In this document: piece by piece, positions 1-9,835 of the stretch | How the letters are laid out: each line of letters begins with the position of its first letter | How positions within the stretch are numbered: the first letter of the stretch is position 1 | Assembly: GCF_003598715.1 (NCBI RefSeq) | Contig: NZ_QZFU01000016.1 | Span: 992,001-1,056,000, forward strand | From: Nocardia panacis | GTDB taxonomy: Bacteria; Actinomycetota; Actinomycetes; Mycobacteriales; Mycobacteriaceae | Length of the DNA: 64,000 nt | Direction: 5' to 3' | The notes under the pieces: generated by a model | Told to the model about the DNA's origin: nothing | Databases searched by the model: none | Seen by the model: only the letters and a program-made list of their open reading frames with translations | Program-made: the position numbers and the translations under genes

Positions 1-3000
1 ACTGTTCGGTGAGCCTGCGGCGCTGCTCGATCGGATCGGTGAGCTCGCTGTAGGCGGTGCCGAGTTCGACGCCCCAGGCCACCAGGTCCCATCGCTCGGT
101 GACGCCCTCGATACTGCGGTGCGCGCGGGTCAGCGGGGAGACCGAGGTGGGGAAATCGATGTAGAAGGTGGGTTCCTCGGTGCGGGATTCCACGAGGTGC
201 TCGTACATCTCCAGCACCACTTGGCCCGCGTCCCAGCCGTGCTGATAGGGCACATGCGCTTTGTCGCACAGTTCGCGCAGCGTTTCCACCGAGGTTTGCG
301 GGGTGATCTCGGTGCCGATGGCCGTCGAGATCGCGCCGTGCACCGTCCGGACCGGCCAGTCGCCGGAGATGTCGACCTCGTCGAAACCGCCGTCGGGCCT
401 CGGGCGCAGCGCGACCATCGCGCCATTGGCGGCCAGCGCCGCGTCCTGGATCAACTGGCGGCACAGGTGGCGCATGCGTTCGTAATCGCTGTGCGCCTCG
501 TACGCCTCGAGGATGGTGAACTCCGGATTGTGGCTGAAGTCCACCCCCTCGTTGCGGAAGGTGCGACCCAGTTCGAACACCCGCTCCATCCCGCCGACGC
601 AGAGCCGCTTGAGGTAGAGCTCGGGTGAGATGCGCAGGTAGAGGTCCATATCGTAGGCATTGATATGGGTTTGGAACGGGGTGGCGTTGGCGCCGCCGTG
701 CACCTGTTGCAGGACCGGGGTCTCCACCTCGAGGTAGCCGAAACCGTGCAGCGAATCGCGCAGCGAGCGCACCACCGTGCTGCGCTTGGCCAGCACCTCG
801 CGCGTCTCAGGATTGGTGGCCATATCCAGGTAGCGCTGCCGGACCCGCGCCTCGGGATCGGCCAGACCCTTCCACTTGTCGGGCAGCGGGTGCAGGCATT
901 TGCCGAGCATCCGCCAATCCGCCACGAGCAGCGACAGTTCGCCCCGGCGGCTCTGCCCGATCTGCCCGCTGACCTCGACCAGGTCGCCCAGGTCGAACAG
1001 GTCGCTGAATTCGCCGCTGCGCTCGGCCCCGACCCGGTCCCGGTCGATGACGAGTTGGATCTCGCCGCTCCAGTCCCGCAGCACCGCGAAGATGACCCCG
1101 CCGTAGTCGCGAATCCGCAACAGCCGCCCGCAGATTCGCACCGTGGTGCCGCGCGGTGCGCGCCTGGCCTCCGCCACGGTGTGCGTCGGGGGATAGGCCA
1201 CCGGGTACGCCTCGATACCCGCCGCGGCGAGCCGGTCCAACTTCTCCATCCTGACCCGCACCTGTTCGGGTCGGCGCGGCCCCTGGTCGACGCCCGCGAG
1301 GTCGGGGGCGTCCGGGGTGCTGCCGTCCACGTGCAGGCCCTGCATGGTGGGCGGCACCGCGCTGTGGGTGCCGGTGTGCACGGTGGTGTCGGGCTCCTTG
1401 CCGAAGCGGGGGAGGAAGCCCTCGGCCAGCGCGCCCGCCATGGCGACGCGCGGCAACTGCCTGCGCTCCTCGAACAGGAAGAACCTCGGCACCCAGTACG
1501 GCTGGTATTTCACATTGGAGCGGTACAGCGCCTCGAGCTGCCACCAGCGCGAGAAGAACAGCAGCACCCCGCGCCACAGCCGCAGGATCGGCCCGGCCCC
1601 GATGCGTCCACCCTCCTCGAATACCGAGCGGAAGACGGCGAAGTTCAACGACACCTTGGTGATGCCGTGCTGTTCGGAGTTCAGCGCCAATTGGGAGACC
1701 ATCAGCTCGACGGTCCCGTTGGGGCTCTTGGGGTCGCGCCGCATGAGTTCCAGTGAGACCCCGGTGCGTCCCCACGGCACCATCGACAGCAGCCCGAGCA
1801 CCCTGCCCTGCGGATTGATCGCCTCCACCAGCAGGCAGTCGCCGTCGAGCGGGTCGCCGAGGCGGCCGAGGGCCATGGAGAAGCCGCGTTCGGTCTCGGT
1901 GTCGCGCCAGGCCTCGGCGCGCGCGATGATCTGCGGGAACTCCTCGGTCGGAATATCGCGGTGGCGGCGCGCCCGCACGGTGATGCCGTGTTTGCGCAGC
2001 CGGTTGGCGGCCTGGCGGACCTGCTTCATCTCCGGACCCGCCATGGAGAACGCGCGGGTGTCGAGGATGGCCTCGTCGCCGAGCTTCAGCGCCGAGAGCC
2101 CGGCCCGGCGGTAGGCGGTCGCACCGAGTTCGCTCGCGCCCATCACCGCGGGCGCCCAGCCGAACTGGTCGGCCTGCCGCAACCAGGCGTCGATGGCCTG
2201 CGGCCACGCCTCCCGGATACCGATCGGGTCGCCGCTGGCCAGGCTGACACCCAGTTCCACGCGGTAGGTGATGGCCGCCTTGCCGCTGGGCGCGAACACC
2301 ACCGCCTTGTCGCGGCGGGTGGCGAAATAGCCGAGCGAGTCATCCACATCCGAGCGCTCCAGCAGGCCGCGGATCGCGGATTCGTCGATCCCGGTCATGG
2401 CATTGCCTGCGCGCTGGGAGCGCAGCAGCACGATCACCGCGGTCAGCAGCGCGATCGCGCCGAACAGGCCGAGCAGGAAGTTGACGAACGGTTTGGGATG
2501 ACCGTCGAAATGCTCGTTGTCCACCAGCACCGCCGCCGTGACCCGGTACACCGCCCACAGCGGGCGCTGCACCCCGGCGGGCAGCGTGCCGGGAAACAGT
2601 TCGACCAGACCCCAGCCCAGCAGGATCCCTGCGGTCAACCCGGCGGCCAGGGTGCCCAACGCCGTCCAGCCCGCGCCGCGCCGCACCCTGGTGTAGAACT
2701 CGCGCCACGCCGCTATCAGCACCGCAAGCACCCCGATGTGCACCAGCAGCGCCACCAGCGAGGAAATGCTGTCGTTCTCGATGAACTCGATGGCGTTGGC
2801 CAGCGCGAACAGCGTCTGATAGCCGACCAGCAGCCACCACGCGATGCGTTTGCGGGCCGCCAGGGCCCCGGCCATCAGACCCACCACCAGCGCCCAGACG
2901 AGGCTGGTGTCCGGCGCGTCGAAATAGAAGGCGTCGATATAGCGGCGCGGGACGTGGGTCAGATAGCGCAGCCCCGGCGACATACTCCACAGCAGACACA

Positions 3001-3139
3001 GCACCGCGAACACACCGAGGACGATCGCCGTGATGTGCGGCACCTCGCTGAGTCGTCCGTGCCCACGGTGCGGGATCGGCGGCGTCGGTCTCTCCGGTGA
3101 TTCGGTGTCCGTGTGGTGCCGGGCTTGCGTGGAAGTCAC
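1..3139 (-). CDS. lysX: Bifunctional lysylphosphatidylglycerol synthetase / lysyl-tRNA synthetase LysX (3' end outside window)
   Basis: The product makes lysyl-tRNA and transfers the lysine to phosphatidylglycerol, which makes the membrane less negative and resists cationic peptides. From the GTG at 3139 about 1046 codons are present. First come about six membrane segments (residues 35-250), then an MprF-like DUF2156 acyltransferase domain (about 260-600, with [15 protein letters not shown]). After that come an OB-fold anticodon-binding domain ([20 protein letters not shown]) and a class II lysyl-tRNA synthetase core ([13 protein letters not shown] motif, FRNEGVD). Mycobacterial LysX has about 1170 residues, so roughly the last 120 are missing at the window edge. 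The start is chosen because the membrane segments follow directly. It is divergent from the S4 gene. Confidence 0.95.
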   Translation of the reverse strand, partial: MTSTQARHHTDTESPERPTPPIPHRGHGRLSEVPHITAIVLGVFAVLCLLWSMSPGLRYLTHVPRRYIDAFYFDAPDTSLVWALVVGLMAGALAARKRIAWWLLVGYQTLFALANAIEFIENDSISSLVALLVHIGVLAVLIAAWREFYTRVRRGAGWTALGTLAAGLTAGILLGWGLVELFPGTLPAGVQRPLWAVYRVTAAVLVDNEHFDGHPKPFVNFLLGLFGAIALLTAVIVLLRSQRAGNAMTGIDESAIRGLLERSDVDDSLGYFATRRDKAVVFAPSGKAAITYRVELGVSLASGDPIGIREAWPQAIDAWLRQADQFGWAPAVMGASELGATAYRRAGLSALKLGDEAILDTRAFSMAGPEMKQVRQAANRLRKHGITVRARRHRDIPTEEFPQIIARAEAWRDTETERGFSMALGRLGDPLDGDCLLVEAINPQGRVLGLLSMVPWGRTGVSLELMRRDPKSPNGTVELMVSQLALNSEQHGITKVSLNFAVFRSVFEEGGRIGAGPILRLWRGVLLFFSRWWQLEALYRSNVKYQPYWVPRFFLFEERRQLPRVAMAGALAEGFLPRFGKEPDTTVHTGTHSAVPPTMQGLHVDGSTPDAPDLAGVDQGPRRPEQVRVRMEKLDRLAAAGIEAYPVAYPPTHTVAEARRAPRGTTVRICGRLLRIRDYGGVIFAVLRDWSGEIQLVIDRDRVGAERSGEFSDLFDLGDLVEVSGQIGQSRRGELSLLVADWRMLGKCLHPLPDKWKGLADPEARVRQRYLDMATNPETREVLAKRSTVVRSLRDSLHGFGYLEVETPVLQQVHGGANATPFQTHINAYDMDLYLRISPELYLKRLCVGGMERVFELGRTFRNEGVDFSHNPEFTILEAYEAHSDYERMRHLCRQLIQDAALAANGAMVALRPRPDGGFDEVDISGDWPVRTVHGAISTAIGTEITPQTSVETLRELCDKAHVPYQHGWDAGQVVLEMYEHLVESRTEEPTFYIDFPTSVSPLTRAHRSIEGVTERWDLVAWGVELGTAYSELTDPIEQRRRLTEQ

Positions 3140-3274
3140 CGCACCAGTGTGAGTGTTGCCCCCGGCGCGGTGCTCGAAGACCCGCGTGGCATGTCGCCAT
3201 AGCGCAGGACCAGCCGGTCGTGGGTGGGGGGCCGCCGTTGGGCGGCGCGGTCGCGCACGGTAAGGATGTATCTC

Positions 3275-3490
3275 ATGTCTGATCCAGTCGATGTGCCGAT
3301 CGATGACGAAGTCATTCGACTCGGTCAGTTCCTGAAGCTGGCCAACCTGATCGATTCCGGCTCCGAGGCCAAGACGGTGATCGCCGCCGGTCTGGTGCGG
3401 GTCAACGACGAGGTCGAGCTGCGCCGGGGGCGCCAGTTGCACAGCGGGGATGTGGTCACCCTCGCGGGCCGCCGCGCCCGCGTGGGCTGA
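3275..3490 (+). CDS. Small S4-domain RNA-binding protein (YbcJ/RlbA-like)
   Basis: This 71-residue protein consists almost entirely of one S4 fold, seen as [20 protein letters not shown] and [19 protein letters not shown]. Such stand-alone S4 proteins bind structured RNA and are linked to ribosome or tRNA work; the exact target is unknown. The ATG at 3275 is preferred over the GTG at 3224 because AAGGA lies just upstream and the S4 fold starts right after it. It is convergent with rraA, with only 3 bp between the two stops. Confidence 0.85.
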   Translation: MSDPVDVPIDDEVIRLGQFLKLANLIDSGSEAKTVIAAGLVRVNDEVELRRGRQLHSGDVVTLAGRRARVG

Positions 3491-3493
3491 GCT

Positions 3494-3982
3494 TCAATCC
3501 TGCGCGCGGACGACGACGCCGTCTTCGTCGCTGTAGAGCATGTCGCCCGGTACGAAGGTGACACCGCCGAATTCGACCGGGACGTCCCGGTCACCCGAAC
3601 CGGTCTGCGTGCTCTTGCGCGGGTTGGCGCCCAGCGCCTTGATGCCGATGTCGAGGGTGCGCAGGATGGCCGAGTCGCGGACCGCGCCGTTGACGATCAC
3701 CCCGGCCCAGCCGTTGTCCACGCCGCGTCCGGCGATGATGTCGCCGACCAGTGCGGTGTGCACGCTCGCGCCGCCGTCGACGACCAGGACCCGGCCCGCG
3801 CCCGGCTCGCCGAGGGTCTGCTTGACCAGCAGGTTGTCCTGGAAGCAACGGATGGTGACGATGCGGCCCGCGAAGGCCGCTCGCGCGCCGAATTGCCGGA
3901 ACTGGGTATCGCAGCTGCGAATCTCGGGGCCGATCTCGTCGGCCAGGTCGGCGGTGGCGATGACGTTGCTCTGTTCGGTCAC
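3494..3982 (-). CDS. rraA: RraA-family protein (ribonuclease E activity regulator / HMG aldolase fold)
   Basis: The 162-residue protein has the full RraA fold. Features are the N-terminal [10 protein letters not shown], the GRIVTIRC strand, [36 protein letters not shown] and the C-terminal [13 protein letters not shown]. Family members either inhibit RNase E or act as class II 4-hydroxy-4-methyl-2-oxoglutarate aldolases. The G-x20-R-D motif (GAVRD) needed for aldolase activity is present, so both roles remain open. The length is typical. It is probably monocistronic, convergent with the S4 gene. Confidence 0.9.
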   Translation of the reverse strand: MTEQSNVIATADLADEIGPEIRSCDTQFRQFGARAAFAGRIVTIRCFQDNLLVKQTLGEPGAGRVLVVDGGASVHTALVGDIIAGRGVDNGWAGVIVNGAVRDSAILRTLDIGIKALGANPRKSTQTGSGDRDVPVEFGGVTFVPGDMLYSDEDGVVVRAQD

Positions 3983-4050
3983 GGGCTCGATCTTGCCGTG
4001 TCCGAGGCGCGGTGAGCGCGCGACCCCCCGTCAGCGATGCTGTGCGATTG

Positions 4051-4416
4051 CTAGCGGTGCCCGTGCTGCATTTGGTACTTGACGCGGTCGTGCTCGCGAA
4101 CCTTGTTGTGGTTGATCCAATCCGGATCGAGGCCGTGCTGGATCATCCGGAACCTGCGCCAGACGTAGCTGAGCGAGACCACGAAGAAAGCCAGCGGGAC
4201 CAGCATCATCACGAACATGCCGACCTTGAGCCCGAGGGGGCCGGGTAGCAGCAGGACCAGCGCCAACAGCGCGATGGTCGGAACGAGGAACCGGACGAGG
4301 TAGCGCTCCATGGCCCCGTGTCCGACGAGGTCGTGGATGACCCACTCGTGCAGCTCCGCGGGAAGCTCGCGGCCCAGATCGTAGGCGATCCGCTGCCCTA
4401 TGGTGGGGGTTCTCAT
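4051..4416 (-). CDS. DUF5313-like membrane protein
   Basis: The 121-residue protein begins MRTPTIGQRIAYDLGRELP. A WVIHDLVGHGAMERYLVR helix follows, then two hydrophobic segments (about residues 45-62 and 64-88) and a basic, histidine-containing tail with YVWRRFRMIQHGLDPDW. The arrangement matches the DUF5313 family of mycolate actinomycetes, which has no known function. The family name is recalled and not searched. It stands alone between rraA and copD on the same strand. Confidence 0.7.
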   Translation of the reverse strand: MRTPTIGQRIAYDLGRELPAELHEWVIHDLVGHGAMERYLVRFLVPTIALLALVLLLPGPLGLKVGMFVMMLVPLAFFVVSLSYVWRRFRMIQHGLDPDWINHNKVREHDRVKYQMQHGHR

Positions 4417-4482
4417 ATCACAAGGCTATGCCTGTGTTGTTGGTCACCGCCAGGTTGCCGGCGTATTCGCCGGCCGGGTTGT

Positions 4483-5406
4483 TCAGGCGCTGACGGCCAG
4501 GGTGGCGGCCAGGCCGAACGCCACCGCCATGGCGCACACCTCGACCACCGCGCGGCGCAGTGAAGTCTCGGCATCCATCCGGTGCTCGCTCGCGCGCGGC
4601 ACCCAGGTCCGCCGCCACCACCAGCCCAGCGCCAACAGACCGAGCAGGACGCCGGTCTTCGCGAGCATGATCCGCCCGTACCCGGTGTCGAACAGCGCGG
4701 AAAGGCCGTCGATTCGGACGAGCCCGTTGATGATTCCCGTCACCGCCAGGGCGGCCACCAGCCACGGCGCGACCGCCGAGTAGCGGGGCAGCGTCACCGC
4801 CCATTCGCCCCTGGTGCGCACCACCAGGGCCAGCGCCACCAGCAGCCCGAACCAGGCCGCGGCCGCCAGCGCGTGCACCGCGCCGAGCACCGAGCCGAAC
4901 GGCTGCTGCGACATATGCCCGGTGATGGGTCGCAGCGCCAGCGCGACCCCCGCGAAGACCAGCACCAGATCGGGCGAGGCCGATACGGGTCTGCGGTAGG
5001 CCAGCATCGAATAACCCGCCGCGGCGCCGGTCCCGATCACGATGGCCAACCCGACCTGCCCGCCGCTCAAACGCAGCAGGAAGGTGCCGAAATCGTGTGC
5101 GCCGAGCCGGTGCGCAGGCACCCCGACGATCCCGGCCGCGTCGCAGACGAGCACCCCGAACTCGGCCACGCACCACAGCGCGGCGAGCAGGGCCAGCGGG
5201 CGCCACGCGGGCCGCAACCGCTCATGCAGCCGCGGCAGCGCGGCCAATCCGAGCACCGTCGCGCCCGCGCCGTCCGCGATGGCCCGCACCCCCGCCTCGA
5301 CCGGCACCCCGCCGGAGCGGGTCAGCGCCCAGGCCACCACCACCCCGAGCAGCCCCGCGGGCACGACGAGCGGCAGTGGCGAGCCGAACGCGCGAACCCG
5401 ATTCAC
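4483..5406 (-). CDS. copD: CopD-family copper transport membrane protein
   Basis: The 307-residue protein has about eight membrane segments and the CopD domain in its second half. That domain is recognisable from PITGHMSQQPFGSVLGAVHALAAAAW-type spacing and GYGRIMLAKTGVLL. Family members move copper across the membrane, working with periplasmic CopC. The GTG start at 5406 lies directly next to the copC stop (5407), so the genes form one transcript with ycnI and copC. Histidines in the membrane helices (the H in GHMSQQ and in AVHALAAA) are candidate copper ligands. Confidence 0.88.
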   Translation of the reverse strand: MNRVRAFGSPLPLVVPAGLLGVVVAWALTRSGGVPVEAGVRAIADGAGATVLGLAALPRLHERLRPAWRPLALLAALWCVAEFGVLVCDAAGIVGVPAHRLGAHDFGTFLLRLSGGQVGLAIVIGTGAAAGYSMLAYRRPVSASPDLVLVFAGVALALRPITGHMSQQPFGSVLGAVHALAAAAWFGLLVALALVVRTRGEWAVTLPRYSAVAPWLVAALAVTGIINGLVRIDGLSALFDTGYGRIMLAKTGVLLGLLALGWWWRRTWVPRASEHRMDAETSLRRAVVEVCAMAVAFGLAATLAVSA

Positions 5407-5946
5407 CTATCCCTGCCGCGGCTTCCTGCGGCCGCCCCACAGGGCGAAGACGAGGCCGCCGCCGAACAGCACGGCCGCACCGACGATGAACACCCACACC
5501 GGGACCCCGCCGGAATCGCCGCCGTCGGAATTGCCGCTGCCCTTGGCCTTCGGACCCGGTGTGCCCGCGCCCGGCTTGCTCAGGGTGAAGGTCCTGGTCC
5601 CGCTGACGGGATGGCCGTCGGCGGAGGTCACGCGGTAGGCGATGGTGTACTTGCCCGCCGGTCCCAGTTCGCCGACCTCGATGCTGACGGTGTTGCCGTC
5701 CACCGCGGGCGCGCCCTTGGACCAGAGATTGTCGTCGGGGCCGACCACGGTGAGCGAGGGGAAGCTCGTCTGCAGCGCCTCGTTGAAGCTGACGCTGACC
5801 CTGGCCGGACCGCTGTCGACGGTCGCGCCGTCGGCGGGGACGCTGCCGGTGGGGGTGGAATGCGCGGCGGCATTGCCCGCGCCGAGCAGGCCGATTCCGA
5901 ACAGCAGCGATCCGAGCGCGACCAGTCCGGTGAGCGCGCGCCTCAT
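5407..5946 (-). CDS. copC: CopC-family periplasmic copper-binding protein
   Basis: The 179-residue protein starts with a signal peptide that probably ends AAA before His29. Cleavage would therefore leave histidine as the mature N-terminus, as in characterised CopC proteins. The other expected Cu(II) ligands are visible as Asp110 and His112 in the SADGHP motif. The CopC beta-sandwich spans about 30-121. A Gly/Ser linker and one C-terminal membrane helix (about 147-168) anchor it. The ATG overlaps the ycnI stop by 4 bp (ATGA), so translation is coupled. Confidence 0.93.
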   Translation of the reverse strand: MRRALTGLVALGSLLFGIGLLGAGNAAAHSTPTGSVPADGATVDSGPARVSVSFNEALQTSFPSLTVVGPDDNLWSKGAPAVDGNTVSIEVGELGPAGKYTIAYRVTSADGHPVSGTRTFTLSKPGAGTPGPKAKGSGNSDGGDSGGVPVWVFIVGAAVLFGGGLVFALWGGRRKPRQG

Positions 5947-6590
5947 GCGCGCCTGCCCCGGATGACCGAGCCGAGACCGAGGCCGAGGCCGAGTACGCCG
6001 AGCGCCAGACCGATGCCGCCGAGCCAGCGGGCGGTGTTGTCGGGTTGCGCGGCCGCGTGGGCATCGGCGGCGGCGTGCGCGTCCTCGGTGTTCTCGGCTC
6101 CGGTGAGCGCGATGCTCGGCACCGGATGCTCGGGCTCCTCGCCCTTGCCGTCGTAGGTCTGATCCCAGGCGACGATCTTGCCGTCGCTGTAGGTCTGTTT
6201 GGCCGGGAAGGCGACCCGTTCGGCTTGCGGCAGCGGCCCGAGGGAGACGGCGAACCGCTGGAACTGGCCGGGCGCGATACCGTGCGATCCGGCGTCGGCG
6301 GTCCAGGTGATGGCGGTGATCTCGAACTTCTCGTTCTTGTCGACCTTGACCGACCAGCCCGGAATCGGTTCCGGGCGCGCGCTTTTCAGGTTGGGGACCG
6401 CGATCGAGAGCGCCGTGGTGGCGGCGGTGTCGGATTCGTCGGGCACCTTGAAGGTGGCGACCGCGTACTTACCCGGTGCGGCCGTGGGCGCGTCCACCGT
6501 GACGTGGGCCGCGGCGGTGCCGGCGCCGAGCAGTGTCAGCCCGACCGCCGCCCCGACCGCGCCGCAGGTGCGCGCGAAAGGGAGTCTCAT
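5943..6590 (-). CDS. ycnI: YcnI family (DUF1775) copper-binding protein
   Basis: The 215-residue protein has a signal peptide (1-28), mature N-terminal His29 in AAAHVTVDAP, the DUF1775 domain (about 30-165) and a C-terminal membrane helix before a basic tail. Bacillus YcnI binds Cu(II) with its mature N-terminal histidine, and the same arrangement is seen here. The ATG at 6590 is chosen because GAAGGA precedes it and a clear signal peptide follows. The reading frame stays open upstream to 7154 (see the next feature). It is the first secreted member of the ycnI-copC-copD operon. Confidence 0.9.
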   Translation of the reverse strand: MRLPFARTCGAVGAAVGLTLLGAGTAAAHVTVDAPTAAPGKYAVATFKVPDESDTAATTALSIAVPNLKSARPEPIPGWSVKVDKNEKFEITAITWTADAGSHGIAPGQFQRFAVSLGPLPQAERVAFPAKQTYSDGKIVAWDQTYDGKGEEPEHPVPSIALTGAENTEDAHAAADAHAAAQPDNTARWLGGIGLALGVLGLGLGLGSVIRGRRA

Positions 6591-7154
6591 GGAAAGTCCT
6601 TCTGTCCGAAGCGAAGTGGTGGCGGAATGCACCATCCTCGGCGGGGCGCGCGGACCGATCGCGCCATTCGGACGGGAGGAGGGGCGGGGCAGGCGCGCAT
6701 CGGCGATGCGGGTGCGCGGCTGGGCGCGGCGCGGGCGGATGGGGCCGAGTAGCGCGCGGACCGCCTGTGCGATCAGGGAATACAGTCGGTCGGCGAGCAG
6801 TATCAAGGCGGCGGTGACAACGGTGGCCACCGCGTGCGCCGCGAACATCCATCCGGCGGGCAGCAGCCCGACTGTGCTGTGCCCGAGTGGTCCGGAGCCG
6901 TGTCCCAGCAGCCCCGACAGGGCGAAGTGACCGCCGAGTTGCCCCAGTGCGAGCAGCCCGATCATCGCGACCCGACCGACCCGCCGGGCGGCGGCCGCCC
7001 AGCCGATGACCGCCGAGACCAACAGCACCAGCGCCGATTCGGCCGATCCCGGCGCCCCGCCGCCCGCCGCGCCATGCGCGGCCACGGCCAGCGCCCCGAC
7101 CGTGACGCCGACCAACCCGCCGCGCACGCGGCAGGTGGGGACGCCCGGTCGCAT
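6591..7154 (-). CDS. Putative membrane protein, open reading frame continuous with ycnI
   Basis: From 7154 about 150 codons encode four or five hydrophobic segments with histidines (GQLGGHFALSGLLGHG, GPLGHSTVG, MFAAHAVATV). An Arg/Pro-rich stretch then runs, with no stop codon, into the ycnI frame. The end given here is therefore the point where ycnI starts and not a stop codon. Read as one gene the product would be 403 residues with the YcnI signal peptide in the middle. Histidine-rich membrane segments next to copper genes suggest a metal role, but no family is recognised. A lost stop codon, a real fusion or a sequencing frameshift are all possible. Confidence 0.55.
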
Positions 7155-7157
7155 CGC

Positions 7158-7790
7158 TCAGCTCACGCCGAGGCGAGCCAGCACATCGGCCTCGATACCG
7201 GACAGCTCATGGGAGATGGAGGCGTGCACGGCGCGGCGCCGCGTGGCGGGCATCTGCTCGGCGGTCTGCACGGCGGCGCTCAGGCTGTCGAGGCGTTCGC
7301 GGGTGGCCGTGAGGAATTTCGAGTTCTCGTCACCCTTTTCGCCGACCTTCGCCAGCGCCGACTCGGAATTGGCGATGCGCGCCCGCAGCTTGGCTCCGTG
7401 CCCGCCGAAATCGCCGAGCTGATCGATGCCGATACCCAACTGCTGGGCGCGGCGCTGGTCGATCCGGCCGCGGACGAAGGTGGCGGCGCGGTAGGCCAGC
7501 GGCGCGAGCACCGGGACCAGCACCCGCGCGACGCCGATGTACTTCTTGATCTGACCGGGACTGAACAGCTCGCGCTCGGCGCGCGCCGCGGTCTTGATGG
7601 CGGCCTGCTCCTCGGCCTGCAGGGTCGCGATCTGCTGCTTGGCGACCTTGCGCTGGGTGCGTGATTCGGCGCGGTCGGCCTTGCGCACGTTCTTGGCGGC
7701 GAGTTTGGCCTCCAAGCCCGCCTTGTGCTTGAGGGCCTTGGCCTCGGCCCGGCGGCTCGGGCGCCGCTTGCGCTTCGTGAACAACCCCAT
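7158..7790 (-). CDS. DUF6474-like basic coiled-coil protein
   Basis: The 210-residue protein begins MGLFTKRKRRPSRRAEAKAL. A long Lys/Arg/Ala-rich helix rich in heptads follows (about 10-90), then a short hydrophobic stretch (RVLVPVLAPLAYRAATFV) and a helical C-terminus. It matches the DUF6474 family by appearance; the function is unknown. The start at 7790 is preferred over 7856 because GGAGGG lies 6-8 bp upstream. It is 3 bp upstream of the membrane ORF that leads into ycnI, so it may be co-transcribed with the copper genes. Confidence 0.7.
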   Translation of the reverse strand: MGLFTKRKRRPSRRAEAKALKHKAGLEAKLAAKNVRKADRAESRTQRKVAKQQIATLQAEEQAAIKTAARAERELFSPGQIKKYIGVARVLVPVLAPLAYRAATFVRGRIDQRRAQQLGIGIDQLGDFGGHGAKLRARIANSESALAKVGEKGDENSKFLTATRERLDSLSAAVQTAEQMPATRRRAVHASISHELSGIEADVLARLGVS

Positions 7791-8113
7791 CGAAGGCCCT
7801 CCGTATTGCTTGTCCGCCAAGCCTGTCTGCCCGGTGCACGCGGTGTCTGATTTCACGGCGTTCTGCGCTACCTTCTGCGGTCCCGTCGCTCACGCCGCGG
7901 TGTTCGATTTGCGGCGTTCGCGGGTTCCTTCGTGGTCACGCTGCGCTACCTCCTACGGTCCCGTCGCTCACGCCGCGGTCGGTCTCACCCTATCGGGTCG
8001 ATGCGCCCGCCGGTGCGCAGGTGGGGGCGGTCGCGTTCTGTCGCGTCGCGAGCGGGACCGGTTTGTGTCATGCGGTTCACGGGTTTGTCGGGGGTGGGGA
8101 CCATACTGCTTAG
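7791..8113. repeat. Intergenic region with a 39-bp imperfect direct repeat
   Basis: This gene-free stretch lies between the divergent DUF6474 and nuclease genes. It holds two copies of a 39-bp sequence, at 7863-7901 and 7941-7979, differing at two positions. Both begin CTGCGCTACCT and end CGCTCACGCCGCGGT, 78 bp apart. No ORF, tRNA or hairpin explains the duplication. It may be a small dispersed repeat or a duplicated regulatory site. Confidence 0.6.
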
Positions 8114-9826
8114 GTGTATTCGGGCATTGATGATCGCGCCGACAGCGGCGAGGGCGGCGGCGAGGACGCGGGTTCGGCAGTGGGATCCTCCGTCACGCCA
8201 ACGGCTTTCGTCGACGCGCGCGCGCTCATCGGCTGCCGCCACCGCCTGCACCTCAATGCCGCCCATCCCGAGCGGCTGTCCGGTCTCACCGAGGATGCGG
8301 GGGTGCGTCAGCGCCGCGAGGCCGCCGCCGCGCATCGCACAAAAGTGCGCGACGCGCTCATCGATGCCGATCCGGGCGGCTGGGTCGTCATCGATGCGGA
8401 GCAGCGCGCCCGCGAGCGGGCCGCCGCCACCATGGCCGCGTGCGCCGATGGGACACACCACATTTGGGGTGCGCTGCTGCCGCAGGAGCCCGATACCGGT
8501 CGTCGCGGCGGTGCGGAGATCCTGCTGCGCGACCGCGACCGCGGCGGATACATCCCCGTCATCGTCGTCAATCACAAGGTCACCGACCCCCGCCAGCCCG
8601 AACCCGCGGATTTCCACCCGATGACCTCCGACCCGTATCTGTGGAATCCGCAACCCGATCCGCATCGCAAGATGCGCCAGCAGCCGCGCGATCAGCAGCG
8701 TCTGGCGCACCTGTACCGAATGTTGCAGCGCCACGGACTGGCGAGTCCGGCGCTGGTGGGCGGCGTCATCGGCTACCACTTCGATCGCATCCTGGTGCAC
8801 GATCTCGGCCCGATCCTCCCCGATTACGACCGGCGCTACGCCGACCGGATCGCCGTGGTGCGCGGCGAGTTGCCCACGGTCCCCTCGAAAGTGCCCGAAT
8901 GCCGCCAGTGCCCGTGGTGGTCGCGCGATGTCGAAGGCCCGAGTTGTCAGGGCTGGCTGGCCGAGCATCACGATGTGAGCCTCGTCGCGCCGGGTTCGCG
9001 GGCCGAGGTGCTGCGCGGCCACGGTGTGCAGACCATCGAGGATCTGTCGGCCTGGTCCGGTCCGGACCCGGAGGACTGGCAGCACGGCCCCTTCGACGAG
9101 GCGGTCGTCACCGCGCGCGCCTGGCTGGCGGGTGCGCCGCTGGTGCGTCGGGTGCAGCCGATCCGGGTGCGCCGCGCCGATGTCGAGGTCGATGTGGATC
9201 TGGAGAGCTACCAGGAGTACGGCGCGTACCTGTGGGGCACCCTGCTCGACGGTGTCTACCGCCCGTTCGTCAGTTGGGATCCGCTGCCCACCGAGGACGA
9301 GGGCCGCTCCTTCGGCGAATTCTGGACCTGGCTCACCGAGATCAGGGCGCAGGCCGCCGCCGCCGGGAAAACCTTTGCCGCGTACTGCTATTCGCGCACC
9401 GCGGAGGACAAGTGGCTCTACGAGTCGGCGCGCCGGTTCGCCGGTCGGCCCGGTGTGCCCACCGTCGAGCAGGTGCGCGCCTTCGTCGACGGTCCGCAAT
9501 GGGTGGATATGTTCCAGGCCGTCTCCGAACAGTTCATCTGCCCGAATGGCAAGGGACTCAAGAAGATCGCCCCCGTCGCCGGATTCCACTGGCGCGATCC
9601 GGAGGCGAGCGGCGAGGCGTCGATGAGCTGGTATCGCCGCGCGGTCGGCTATGACGCCGCACCCGATCTCGGTCAGCGCACCCGCCTGCTGGAATACAAC
9701 GAGGACGATGTCCGCGCCACCAGGGTGCTGCGCGAGTGGATGAGCGAGCGCGCCGACCGCGAGGTCCCCGCCCTGGCCGACTTCGGGGCTACTCCGCTGC
9801 TGCCCCGCGTTCCGTCGCGGGGATAG
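8114..9826 (+). CDS. TM0106-family RecB-like nuclease with C-terminal RNase H-like domain
   Basis: The 570-residue protein joins an N-terminal RecB/PD-(D/E)XK-like half (ALIGCRHRLHL near residue 40, VVIDAEQRA, GYIPVIVVNHK) to a C-terminal YprB-type RNase H-like half ending in EYNEDDVRATRVLREWM. Cys41 plus Cys263, Cys266 and Cys278 (ECRQCPWW, then PSC) have the spacing of a Cas4/AddB-type iron-sulfur cluster; this is inference. The family is a predicted DNA or RNA nuclease of unknown pathway. The GTG at 8114 gives the longest frame. The GTG at 8180 is an alternative, because the first 22 residues look non-conserved. htpG follows after 9 bp. Confidence 0.8.
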   Translation: MYSGIDDRADSGEGGGEDAGSAVGSSVTPTAFVDARALIGCRHRLHLNAAHPERLSGLTEDAGVRQRREAAAAHRTKVRDALIDADPGGWVVIDAEQRARERAAATMAACADGTHHIWGALLPQEPDTGRRGGAEILLRDRDRGGYIPVIVVNHKVTDPRQPEPADFHPMTSDPYLWNPQPDPHRKMRQQPRDQQRLAHLYRMLQRHGLASPALVGGVIGYHFDRILVHDLGPILPDYDRRYADRIAVVRGELPTVPSKVPECRQCPWWSRDVEGPSCQGWLAEHHDVSLVAPGSRAEVLRGHGVQTIEDLSAWSGPDPEDWQHGPFDEAVVTARAWLAGAPLVRRVQPIRVRRADVEVDVDLESYQEYGAYLWGTLLDGVYRPFVSWDPLPTEDEGRSFGEFWTWLTEIRAQAAAAGKTFAAYCYSRTAEDKWLYESARRFAGRPGVPTVEQVRAFVDGPQWVDMFQAVSEQFICPNGKGLKKIAPVAGFHWRDPEASGEASMSWYRRAVGYDAAPDLGQRTRLLEYNEDDVRATRVLREWMSERADREVPALADFGATPLLPRVPSRG

Positions 9827-9835
9827 TATCGCGAC

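Noticed and set aside
4582..6156. 524-residue plus-strand frame opposite the copper genes
   Set aside because: Repetitive Arg/Gly/Pro sequence without any family features, antisense to copC and copD.
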